From assembly GCA_000431155.1 (NCBI GenBank), contig HF985635.1:1-64000 (forward strand): a stretch of DNA of 64,000 bases. Reading direction: 5' to 3'. The notes below the pieces were generated by a model. That model was given only the letters and a program-made list of their open reading frames with translations. It was not told the origin of the DNA and ran no database searches. Shown here one piece after another: positions 53,720-61,679 of the stretch. The stretch comes from Bacteroides sp. CAG:927. GTDB taxonomy: Bacteria; Bacteroidota; Bacteroidia; Bacteroidales; Muribaculaceae. Every line of letters begins with the position of its first letter. The first letter of the stretch is position 1. The translations under genes and the position numbers were made by a program.

Positions 53720-54199
53720 ATGTTTTCACCTTCATCAATACACCGCATATTAGTCAGTGCCGCTATCATAATGGCGGCACTGACAGCTTGCAGTGACAAA
53801 CATTCCTCAGTGGCTGAGTTCAAAAACATTAATCCGTCGGGGTGGGCTTATGGCTCGTCGCTGAAGTTTAGGCCAACAGGACTTGATTCCATAAAAAAGC
53901 GCTCACTGCTGCTCACCGTGCGGCACTCCAATGCATATCCGTATCAAAACATATGGCTTGAAGTCACCACCAGCACCATGTCTCAAAAACGAGTGGACAC
54001 CCTGAATATTGAACTTGCCGATGTTTATGGACGATGGCATGGGACAGGATTCGGGCCTTCATACCAATATGAAACACCTGTAGGCGTTCCGCTCCCACTT
54101 GGAGACACATCACGCATATCCGTGCGCCATATCATGCGCGTGGATACGCTTGTAGGAGTGGAGCAGATAGGAATAACCATAGCCCCTGCATTGCAATGA
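53720..54199 (+). CDS. gldH: Gliding motility lipoprotein GldH
   Basis: Lipoprotein of 159 aa. The signal ends ALTAC-S (lipobox) and the mature part has the GldH pattern: AYPYQNIWLEV, DTLNIELADVYGRWHGTGFG and ETPVGVPLPL. In Flavobacterium GldH is needed for gliding and is linked to type 9 secretion, but homologues occur in non-motile gut Bacteroidales, where the role is unclear. Two bases separate it from ricT and its stop overlaps the next ATG. Confidence 0.9.
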   Translation: MFSPSSIHRILVSAAIIMAALTACSDKHSSVAEFKNINPSGWAYGSSLKFRPTGLDSIKKRSLLLTVRHSNAYPYQNIWLEVTTSTMSQKRVDTLNIELADVYGRWHGTGFGPSYQYETPVGVPLPLGDTSRISVRHIMRVDTLVGVEQIGITIAPALQ

Positions 54200-54825
54200 A
54201 AGGCAAAAAATTTGACAGCATAATATTTGACATGGACGGTACCCTTTGGGATGCCGTTGATTCCTACCGTCAGGTGTGGCTACAGACTTTTAAGGATCTG
54301 GGGCTTGAGGGAACCGTGACACGACAACAACTAATAGAGTGCATGGGACAGACGATTGACACAATCTACAACCGTCTGGTGAATGACGACAGACACCGAA
54401 AGGAGTTTCTCAAGCAGCTGGAATATAATGAGATGTATATGATGCCATATCTTGGCGGGGTGCTTTATCCGGGTGCGAGAGAGTGGATACCCCAATTGGC
54501 TCAGCAATACAAACTGTTTATGGTCAGCAACTGCGGTAGTGACGGGCTGCATAATTTTCTTAGGTTCACGGAACTTACCCCCTATTTTCTTGACACACTC
54601 ACCTACTACCAGACAAAACTGCAAAAAGATGGCAACATTGATTTATTAAGACAATGCTACAATCTGCAGGCTCCCATATATGTGGGAGATACTGAAGGGG
54701 ATTGTGCCTCCGCACATCTTGCAGGCATTCCCATGATGCATGCCGAATGGGGGTTCGGCACAGCACAAAATGCCGATTATAGAGCCTCAAGTATAGAACA
54801 TTTGGCCCGTTTTTTCCTTTCATAA
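54196..54825 (+). CDS. HAD-superfamily phosphatase (phosphoglycolate phosphatase-like)
   Basis: Protein of 209 aa. Motif I DMDGTLWDAVDSY with the nucleophile Asp, motif II MVSNCG, motif III around YYQTKLQK (Lys), motif IV YVGDTEGDCASAHLAGIP. The helical cap between motifs I and II is of C1 type. Small-molecule substrate unknown. ATG overlaps the gldH stop (ATGA). Confidence 0.88.
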   Translation: MKGKKFDSIIFDMDGTLWDAVDSYRQVWLQTFKDLGLEGTVTRQQLIECMGQTIDTIYNRLVNDDRHRKEFLKQLEYNEMYMMPYLGGVLYPGAREWIPQLAQQYKLFMVSNCGSDGLHNFLRFTELTPYFLDTLTYYQTKLQKDGNIDLLRQCYNLQAPIYVGDTEGDCASAHLAGIPMMHAEWGFGTAQNADYRASSIEHLARFFLS

Positions 54826-54845
54826 TAATAAAGCATATATGTATT

Positions 54846-56036
54846 ATGAAATCAGAATTTGAATATCAGACAGTACTTCTTCCCCACGAGGAGCAGTCAA
54901 AACGTATTGAGCGAGTGCGCTCACTAATGGCCGCCGCAGAAATATCAGCTATACTGGTAAGCGACAATGCCAACATATATTACCTCACCGGCAGGGTATT
55001 TTCAGGCTATGTGTACCTGCCCGTTGATGGTATGCCCATTTATTTTATTCATCGTCCGGTAGAGCTTAAAGGTGACGGAACAGTGTATATCCACAAGCCG
55101 GAGCTTATTCCGGAATCACTTGGACTGAACATGCCTGAAAACTTGGGGCTGGAAATGGATGTTCTGAGCTATTCCCAGACTCAGCGACTGATGAAAGTGT
55201 TCGGTGACGGCACAAGATATGCCAACGCCTCGCCATTGCTCCGCATGGCACGGTCGGTAAAGACTGATTATGAGTTGAATCTGATACAGCAATCGGGTGT
55301 AAAACAAATGGGAGTATATGCCCGCATTCCACGACTTTATCAGGATGGCATGACTGACCTTGAATTGCAGATAGAGATTGAACGCTGCTCAAGGCTTGAA
55401 GGATGCCTCGGACAATTCCGCATATCAGGCGACAGCATGGAGCTGTTCATGGGCAATGTGCTGACCGGAGATAATGCGGACACCCCATGTCCGTATGATT
55501 TTGCCATGGGCGGAGGCGGCGTTGATCCGTCGCTCCCTGTGGGAGCAGACGAAAGCGTGATATCCGACGGTCACAGTGTGATGGTGGATGTCAACGGCAA
55601 CTACACCGGGTATATGACCGACATGACGCGCACGTATTATCTTGAGCATCTAAGCAATGAGGCAAGAGATGCGCATCAGTGCTCAATTGACATATGCCGG
55701 GCACTTGAACGTATGGGAACACCGGGCACTCCGGCCAAACTCCTTTATGAGGAGGCAGAGCGTATGGTTCGCGAACGGCATCTTGAGAACTATTTCATGG
55801 GCCATAGACAGCATGCGTCATTCATAGGTCATGGTGTAGGGATAGAAATCAACGAGCTTCCGGTAATAGCTCCACGCAGCCGGGATATACTTCAAGAAGG
55901 AAATGTGCTGGCTTTAGAGCCGAAATTCGTAATCCCCAAGGTCGGAGCTGTGGGCATTGAGAATACCTACACCGTAACTCCGGAAGGTCTGAAATGCCTT
56001 ACTCCTTTTCAGGAACAACTCATTGAACTCATCTAA
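54846..56036 (+). CDS. M24 family metallopeptidase (Xaa-Pro aminopeptidase-like)
   Basis: Protein of 396 aa with a creatinase-type N-terminal domain and a pita-bread C-terminal catalytic domain. Metal ligands seen: two Asp in VDVNGNYTGYMTDMTRTY, His in FIGHGVGIEINELPV, Glu in ALEPKFV and Glu in GIENTYTV. This fits Xaa-Pro aminopeptidases and dipeptidases; the exact substrate is not readable. No signal peptide, so cytoplasmic. It starts 20 bases after the HAD gene. Confidence 0.9.
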   Translation: MKSEFEYQTVLLPHEEQSKRIERVRSLMAAAEISAILVSDNANIYYLTGRVFSGYVYLPVDGMPIYFIHRPVELKGDGTVYIHKPELIPESLGLNMPENLGLEMDVLSYSQTQRLMKVFGDGTRYANASPLLRMARSVKTDYELNLIQQSGVKQMGVYARIPRLYQDGMTDLELQIEIERCSRLEGCLGQFRISGDSMELFMGNVLTGDNADTPCPYDFAMGGGGVDPSLPVGADESVISDGHSVMVDVNGNYTGYMTDMTRTYYLEHLSNEARDAHQCSIDICRALERMGTPGTPAKLLYEEAERMVRERHLENYFMGHRQHASFIGHGVGIEINELPVIAPRSRDILQEGNVLALEPKFVIPKVGAVGIENTYTVTPEGLKCLTPFQEQLIELI

Positions 56037-56043
56037 ACAATTG

Positions 56044-57465
56044 ATGGATCAATTCTTTAAAGAAAAAATAGACACAAAAGTAATGCACACCGTAGGCATC
56101 GCCGCGGATGAGCTCAATCTGGAATGTTATGTGGTGGGAGGCTATGTGCGTGACATTTTCCTGAAACGTCATTCAAAAGACATAGATTTCGTAACCGTTG
56201 GGTCCGGCATTGAACTGGCCAAAAATGTGGTACACAAACTTGGTAAAGGAGCGCACCTGAGCGTATTCCGCACCTACGGCACCGCACAAGTAAAACGTGG
56301 TGACACCGAGCTGGAATTTGTGGGAGCACGCAAAGAATCATATACTCCCGACTCACGCAATCCGATTGTGCAGACCGGCACCCTTACCGATGATTTGTCG
56401 CGTCGGGACTTCACCATCAATGCCCTTGCAGTATGCGTTAACGACGAAAGATTCGGTGAGCTTATAGACCTTTTCAACGGACTGAGCGACATGCAAGCCC
56501 AGATTATACGCACCCCTCTTGATCCAGATATAACATTCAGCGATGACCCGTTGCGCATGATGCGTGCCATACGCTTTGCCACTCAGCTTAATTTCACCAT
56601 TCATCCCGATACGCTTGATGCAATCAGGCGCAATGCAGCTCGCATATCCATAATCACCCGCGAACGGATTATGGACGAACTGATGAAAATCATGAATTCA
56701 TCCAAGCCGTCAATCGGATGGGGACTACTTGCTGACACCGGTCTGCTGTCATATATATTTCCCGAATTAGATGCCATGCGCGGCGTGGACACAGTGCATG
56801 GACGCAGCCACAAAGACAATTTTCAACACACTCTTGAAGTGCTGGATAAAGTGGCGGCCAACAGCGAAAATGTATGGCTACGCTGGAGCGCGCTTCTTCA
56901 TGATATAGCCAAACCCGTCACCAAACGATGGGATGACAAAATAGGATGGACATTTCACAATCACAATTTCATTGGTGCTCGGATGATTCCGAGAATATTC
57001 AAAGCCATGAAATTTCCACTAAACGATCACATGAAATATGTGAGCAAAATGGTGGAGCTGCATATGCGTCCGATTGCCCTTGTGGAAGACGGCGTGACAG
57101 ATTCAGCCGTGCGGCGGCTGCTGCATGATGCCGGTGACGACATTGAAGATCTTATGACACTGTGCCGGGCAGATATAACATCAAAAAATCCTGAAAAAGT
57201 ACGCCGTCATCTTGCAAACTTTGACCATGTGCGTGAGAAAATGGCTGAACTGGAAGCCCGTGACCACATTCGCAATTTCCAGCCACCCGTCAAAGGCGAA
57301 GAAATCATGGAGATGTTCAATCTCAAACCTTGCCGCGAAGTAGGACTCATTAAGGATGCAATAAAAGATGCCATTCTTGATGGTGTAATTCCAAACGAAC
57401 GCACAGCAGCATGGCAATTTATGATTGGAAAAGCTAAAGAGCTTGGTTTAACCCCTATGAACTAA
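56044..57465 (+). CDS. cca: CCA tRNA nucleotidyltransferase with HD domain
   Basis: Adds or repairs the CCA end of tRNAs, 473 aa. Seen: class II head VVGGYVRDIFL, catalytic DIDFVTVG, RRDFTINALAV and DDPLRMMRAIRFATQL; a C-terminal HD domain (LLHDIAKP) that in relatives has phosphohydrolase activity. Start: the frame opens with a TTG at 56023 inside the preceding gene; ATG 56044 is chosen because it begins the family N-terminus (MDQFFKEKIDTKVM) 7 bases after that gene's stop. Confidence 0.95.
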   Translation: MDQFFKEKIDTKVMHTVGIAADELNLECYVVGGYVRDIFLKRHSKDIDFVTVGSGIELAKNVVHKLGKGAHLSVFRTYGTAQVKRGDTELEFVGARKESYTPDSRNPIVQTGTLTDDLSRRDFTINALAVCVNDERFGELIDLFNGLSDMQAQIIRTPLDPDITFSDDPLRMMRAIRFATQLNFTIHPDTLDAIRRNAARISIITRERIMDELMKIMNSSKPSIGWGLLADTGLLSYIFPELDAMRGVDTVHGRSHKDNFQHTLEVLDKVAANSENVWLRWSALLHDIAKPVTKRWDDKIGWTFHNHNFIGARMIPRIFKAMKFPLNDHMKYVSKMVELHMRPIALVEDGVTDSAVRRLLHDAGDDIEDLMTLCRADITSKNPEKVRRHLANFDHVREKMAELEARDHIRNFQPPVKGEEIMEMFNLKPCREVGLIKDAIKDAILDGVIPNERTAAWQFMIGKAKELGLTPMN

Positions 57466-57467
57466 CA

Positions 57468-57812
57468 ATGTATTACGTTACCAAACGACTTGAAATATCA
57501 GCATGTCATTCTCTTGCACTTGACTATGAGAGCAAGTGCACGCGCCGTCACGGCCATAATTGGATAATCACCATACATTGCCGCGCCAAAGAGCTTGACA
57601 ATAACGGAATGGTGGCAGATTTCACACATATCAAACAGCGCATAATGTCGGCTCTCGATCATGCTGACCTTAACGAAGTGCTACCTTTTAATCCCACTGC
57701 TGAAAATATCGCATACTGGATATGCTCCATAACTCCGCACTGCTATCGCGTGGATGTGCAGGAAAGTGAGGGAAACATCGCAGCTTACGAAACAGATGAG
57801 CAAACAATATAA
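57468..57812 (+). CDS. queD: 6-carboxy-5,6,7,8-tetrahydropterin synthase QueD
   Basis: Second step of queuosine (deazapurine) synthesis from GTP-derived dihydroneopterin triphosphate. 114 aa. Seen: zinc and active-site blocks SACHSLALDY (His ligand), CTRRHGHNW (catalytic Cys and two His ligands), MVADFTHIK and the LDHADLN catalytic region, ending VDVQESEG. The first motif has Cys where most relatives have Ala (usual F-S-A-A-H). It lies 2 bases after cca and overlaps queE by 17 bases. Confidence 0.92.
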   Translation: MYYVTKRLEISACHSLALDYESKCTRRHGHNWIITIHCRAKELDNNGMVADFTHIKQRIMSALDHADLNEVLPFNPTAENIAYWICSITPHCYRVDVQESEGNIAAYETDEQTI

Positions 57813-58365
57813 GGTAAACGAAATATTTTATTCACTGCAGGGTGAGGGATATTTCACCGGCACTCCGGCTGTGTTCGTGCGATTGAGCGGGTGCAACAGA
57901 CATTGTAGTTTCTGTGACACAGACTTCTCTGCCCACACGCTTATGTCTGCTGATGAAATAGCATATATCGCAGCCAAATACCCTGCGCGGCATCTTGTTT
58001 TAACCGGTGGGGAACCTGCATTACAGGCCGATGACGAGCTAATCAATGCACTTCATGACAAAGAATTTTTCATATCTGTGGAAACTAACGGCTCGCTTCC
58101 GTTGCCTGCTTCCATAGACTGGATTACTTGCTCACCCAAAGATAAGCCATGGCATCTTACCGTTGTGGATGAACTAAAGGTTTTGTATGAGCCGGGCAAA
58201 GATGTGGAGAGCATAGCCTCATCGTTCTCACCGACGCACCTCTTTTTACAGCCGTGCACTTACGCCGATGGCAGTTCCTCGACAGAAGCTACCATAGAAT
58301 ACATTCTATCCCACCCACATTGGCGCTTATCATTGCAAACCCATAAACTGCTTAATATTCGCTAA
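57796..58365 (+). CDS. queE: 7-carboxy-7-deazaguanine synthase QueE
   Basis: Radical SAM enzyme of 189 aa that contracts the QueD product into 7-carboxy-7-deazaguanine. Seen: KVNEIFYSLQGEGYFTGTPAVFVRLSGCN, the cluster motif C-x3-C-x2-C (CNRHCSFC), TGGEPALQ and VETNGS. Start at ATG 57796 (MSKQYKVNE) gives the standard N-terminus; the longer frame to 57754 is within queD. The 17-base overlap implies coupled translation with queD. Confidence 0.93.
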   Translation: MSKQYKVNEIFYSLQGEGYFTGTPAVFVRLSGCNRHCSFCDTDFSAHTLMSADEIAYIAAKYPARHLVLTGGEPALQADDELINALHDKEFFISVETNGSLPLPASIDWITCSPKDKPWHLTVVDELKVLYEPGKDVESIASSFSPTHLFLQPCTYADGSSSTEATIEYILSHPHWRLSLQTHKLLNIR

Positions 58366-58410
58366 ACATTATTTATTTCTGCTTGGTTATAATATAAAAC
58401 ATAATCAAGT

Positions 58411-58977
58411 ATGAGAAACTATTCATCAACATTCAGCACCGGTGTGTCACGACTTTGGTATTTGCCACTTATCACCGGATTACTTTGTATTGCTTTCGGC
58501 GTATGGTGTCTTTGCTCACCTGCAACATCATTGCCAGTATTCGCTTATATATTTGCCGCGTGTGTTTCAGTCGCCGGCATTTGCAATATAAGCTATGCAG
58601 GTTTTACATCCACATTCAGTTCCAACTGGGGCTGGAGTCTCGCACTCGGGCTATTGGAAATCGTGGCCGGCGCATGGCTGTTTTTCCTTCCGGAACCGGT
58701 ATTGACAACAGCATTTATATTCACAGTAGGCATACTGATTCTCGTGGGTGCCATAAACTCCATAGCTGAGGCTTGCTTCTTATCATCCTTCAGTGGAGCC
58801 GGAATTGTGTGGATGATTCTGATGCTTCTGATAACTATAATTTTTGCTGTCATATTCCTTTCCAATCCTATAGCCGGTGGTGTAGCCGTATGGTTGTGGA
58901 TCGGTATTTCGCTCATAGCATTCGGAATATTCCGTATCATGTTGTCCATGATGCTTAAACGGTTTACATCGCTGTAA
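58411..58977 (+). CDS. HdeD/DUF308 family membrane protein
   Basis: Protein of 188 aa with six predicted transmembrane helices in three pairs, each with a Gly-rich turn (GLLCIAFGVWCL, GLLEIVAGAWLFF, and NPIAGGVAVWLW), the DUF308 pattern. E. coli HdeD is associated with acid resistance; the function here is unproven. Followed after 23 bases by a good terminator. Confidence 0.85.
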   Translation: MRNYSSTFSTGVSRLWYLPLITGLLCIAFGVWCLCSPATSLPVFAYIFAACVSVAGICNISYAGFTSTFSSNWGWSLALGLLEIVAGAWLFFLPEPVLTTAFIFTVGILILVGAINSIAEACFLSSFSGAGIVWMILMLLITIIFAVIFLSNPIAGGVAVWLWIGISLIAFGIFRIMLSMMLKRFTSL

Positions 58978-59000
58978 ACAAACCCAAATATATAACCATG

Positions 59001-59027
59001 CCGGGGGGTATAAATCCCCGGTTTTTT
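59001..59027 (+). terminator. Intrinsic terminator after the DUF308 gene, just before the channel gene
   Basis: CCGGGG (59001-59006) and CCCCGG (59016-59021) form a stem with a 9-base loop followed by six T. The next gene's annotated ATG is only 12 bases beyond the T-run. Confidence 0.8.
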
Positions 59028-59038
59028 ATTCACACATT

Positions 59039-59767
59039 ATGAATATCCCAAATAGGTCTGCAACAGCCCCAAATACATCGGCAAAGCCCAAACAGCCCAT
59101 GATAAGTGCGGTTATGAACATTATCATCCTCGCACTCTCAGTGGCCCTGATAACATGGATATCTCTTGACACCTTCCGTGAAATAGATTTTCTGCAGAAC
59201 CATTCTTACATGCGATTTCAGTTTTGGGTGTGCGTGTTTTTTATAATTGACTTTTTTATAGAGCTGCATTATGCAGAAAATAAATGGCGAATGTTTATTC
59301 GCCGTTTGGCATTTCTGCTTCTGTCTATCCCCTATTTGAACATAATCAATATAGCGCATATAACTCTCAATCCCGAAGCTTTATATTTCGTGAGATTCAT
59401 ACCTTTGGCCCGTGGTGCACTTGCCATGTCTATAGTCATAGGTTATCTGTCTTCAAATGCAGTTACAAGTCTGTTCATGTCCTATCTCGTAATCATGATA
59501 CTTGTGGCATATTTTTGCTCGCTGATATTTTTCCAATGCGAACACGTTGTGAATCCGCAAGTAAACACATACTGGACGGCATTATGGTGGTCGGCCATGA
59601 ACATGTCAACCGTGGGATGCAACATATCGCCCGTCACAGTTGCAGGCAAAATAGTCGCGGTGGTACTTCCCGTGTCAGGTATGATCATATTCCCATTGTT
59701 CACGGTATATCTCACCAACTTCGTTTCCAATGCCATGAAAAAGCATCGTGATGAGGTTGGAATCTAA
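59039..59767 (+). CDS. Two-pore-loop-type ion channel with non-canonical filter
   Basis: Membrane protein of 242 aa resembling the six-helix potassium channel family: hydrophobic helices from about 25 onward (MNIIILALSVALITWI), a charged voltage-sensor-like segment is weak, then a pore helix and loop ALWWSAMNMSTVGCNISPV, and the last helix VVLPVSGMIIFPLFTVYL. The filter reads TVGCN (residues 191-195) instead of TVGYG, so K+ selectivity is doubtful. There is no cytoplasmic RCK domain. Start: ATG 59039 follows a terminator by 12 bases; ATGs at 59099 and 59114 are possible real starts, giving a protein without the polar N-terminal tail. Confidence 0.75.
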   Translation: MNIPNRSATAPNTSAKPKQPMISAVMNIIILALSVALITWISLDTFREIDFLQNHSYMRFQFWVCVFFIIDFFIELHYAENKWRMFIRRLAFLLLSIPYLNIINIAHITLNPEALYFVRFIPLARGALAMSIVIGYLSSNAVTSLFMSYLVIMILVAYFCSLIFFQCEHVVNPQVNTYWTALWWSAMNMSTVGCNISPVTVAGKIVAVVLPVSGMIIFPLFTVYLTNFVSNAMKKHRDEVGI

Positions 59768-59793
59768 TCTGCATCAAAAATAGTAATTCAAAA

Positions 59794-59821
59794 AAAGGAG
59801 TCCCCGCATGAGGACTCCTTT
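59794..59821. terminator. Bidirectional terminator between converging genes
   Basis: Perfect 10-bp stem, arms 59794-59803 and 59812-59821, with an 8-base loop. The upstream A-run gives a T-run after the hairpin for the minus strand; the plus strand ends in a short T-run. It separates the channel gene from the 606-aa outer-membrane gene. Confidence 0.8.
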
Positions 59822-59847
59822 AGCATATATAGAGATTATATATATTG

Positions 59848-61668
59848 TTAGAACTGGTATCTTGCACCAACCATGAGACGCATTTCTGGACGCATTTCAC
59901 GACCTCCATTTCTCTGAGGCAAGTATGCACCTATTGACTGAGTCTGAACCTGAAGTCCTAACTGGTCGGACAGGCGGAACGTGCCTATGAAAGATGCCTT
60001 AGCAGAAGCGGTGAAACGAGTTGTTGAATATTTATCCGAAGTTGCATCGCAATGGCCAAAGCCGATATATGCGCCGAGCGAGCCTGAAAAATCAAAGAAA
60101 CGATTCGGGTTATAACCTGCAATAGCAGAAGATATACTCAGGATATAATCTCCGCCAAATGACATGTTGCGGAAATGGTCTCTCGAATCAGGGAATATAT
60201 GCGCGTCAATGCCCACTTTCCATGCCGACATGGGAGAGAACCAACGGCCATAGCCAAATTCCATAGCATAACCTACCCCATAGGCACCCTGCTTGTATTT
60301 TGCCGGACCGACATTAAGAGTCAGGAACTGACGCTTGGAATCCTCAGACTTGAAGTTAGCAAGATTTTCCGCATAGTCATATTTATAACCACCGATGGTA
60401 TAGCGGACACCTAAATTCAGCGATGCATACAGACGAGTGTTTGCAACATCCTGTCGGAATCCATTGCCAAATATACGGCCTTGAGGTTCTACGAAAATAC
60501 CCCAATTGGAATTGATATTATACATTGCCTTTACACCGAACTCAAATCCGGGATACACTTTTTCTTTCACATGCGAAACATATGCAGCCGCAAATCCGAG
60601 CGCAAGGTCAAGTTCAAATGGCTTGTAGATTTTATATCCGCTAATGACATTGGTAATGTTCCATACATAGTCAATGCCACCCATAATGTAATCATGGGAA
60701 TATGCCATTTTGCCATATGAAACAGTAAAACGCACAGCAGAATAAGGCGAGAACCATTTACCGCCGGCAAATGAGAATGTCAAATAGTGATCGCTCAACA
60801 ATCCTGATCTGCCATTTGACAACTTGTGATATGCTTCACGGAGATGGTTCCATCCTCCGCTAAGCTCATAAAACATATTTTCGGCAGCATTTTGCGATTC
60901 AAACGGATCGGAATATAATGCTTTCTCTTCTGCGGTAAGGCGACGGAAGCCAAGACCTACCATAAGAGACGGCTCAATGCGATAGCGAAAATTGTTGGTG
61001 CCGGGAACACCTTTATATATGCCCGGGCCGAAATATACTCCCAAACGGGGTTCAACGTAGGCATATAGGTTTCTGGCAAAATTCCACCGTGCCTGAAGAC
61101 CCACGCGTCCGCCAAAAATATTGTTGTTGTGATAGCAATGGCGGCTGAGCTGATATTCCACACCTGCAGAAGCGATAACTTCAAATTTTCGTGACATATT
61201 GGCCCCACGCACAAGCCCCGAAAGATTGGCGAGATAATCTAATGACACGCCACCATAAGCAGGATTATGAGAATAGCCCAAATGATGACGTCCTGCATTC
61301 AGTCCAAATCTCCAGCCATGTACTGGAGTTATCCAGTCGCCCACAGATATGCCTACACGATAATCCGTGCCGGATGATGTGAAGGTAGTTACCGGGTTCA
61401 TAAACCAAGCGGCACCACCCTCTACTGACAAGAACAATCTGTCCCCGAATTTTTTATTTTCAAAATATCTATTGGGATTGGGCTTCTGAAGCACGTAATC
61501 AAGGGCATTAAAGCCAACAGTAGTGTAACCGGTTGAATCGGTTTTCACTATTTCAGTTGCCGTTATTTCAGTTATCTCTGACTGAGCAGCTGAAGATAAT
61601 GCGCCTGCAGCCGAAATCAACAGAGCTGCATAACGCGATATCATATTTATTGTTGCCATAAATTTCAC
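59848..61668 (-). CDS. Outer-membrane protein with three tandem barrel-like modules (606 aa)
   Basis: Signal peptide (MATINMISRYAALLISAAG region, ending SAAQS) then a barrel-rich protein. I recognise no named family. Seen: three repeats of a module of about 170-190 aa, each with a G-x-W-(I/F)-(S/T)-P motif (residues 110, 303, 474), a GG-(V/I/D)-x-DY strand and an (L/V)-(S/I)-x-G-x-x block, ending in an aromatic outer-membrane C-terminus (RYQF). Strand alternation is clear throughout. It is last in an operon with the OmpA/TPR protein 11 bases upstream. Start could be the ATG at 61668 or 61659. Confidence 0.75.
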   Translation of the reverse strand: MKFMATINMISRYAALLISAAGALSSAAQSEITEITATEIVKTDSTGYTTVGFNALDYVLQKPNPNRYFENKKFGDRLFLSVEGGAAWFMNPVTTFTSSGTDYRVGISVGDWITPVHGWRFGLNAGRHHLGYSHNPAYGGVSLDYLANLSGLVRGANMSRKFEVIASAGVEYQLSRHCYHNNNIFGGRVGLQARWNFARNLYAYVEPRLGVYFGPGIYKGVPGTNNFRYRIEPSLMVGLGFRRLTAEEKALYSDPFESQNAAENMFYELSGGWNHLREAYHKLSNGRSGLLSDHYLTFSFAGGKWFSPYSAVRFTVSYGKMAYSHDYIMGGIDYVWNITNVISGYKIYKPFELDLALGFAAAYVSHVKEKVYPGFEFGVKAMYNINSNWGIFVEPQGRIFGNGFRQDVANTRLYASLNLGVRYTIGGYKYDYAENLANFKSEDSKRQFLTLNVGPAKYKQGAYGVGYAMEFGYGRWFSPMSAWKVGIDAHIFPDSRDHFRNMSFGGDYILSISSAIAGYNPNRFFDFSGSLGAYIGFGHCDATSDKYSTTRFTASAKASFIGTFRLSDQLGLQVQTQSIGAYLPQRNGGREMRPEMRLMVGARYQF

Positions 61669-61679
61669 TTCAAAATCGG

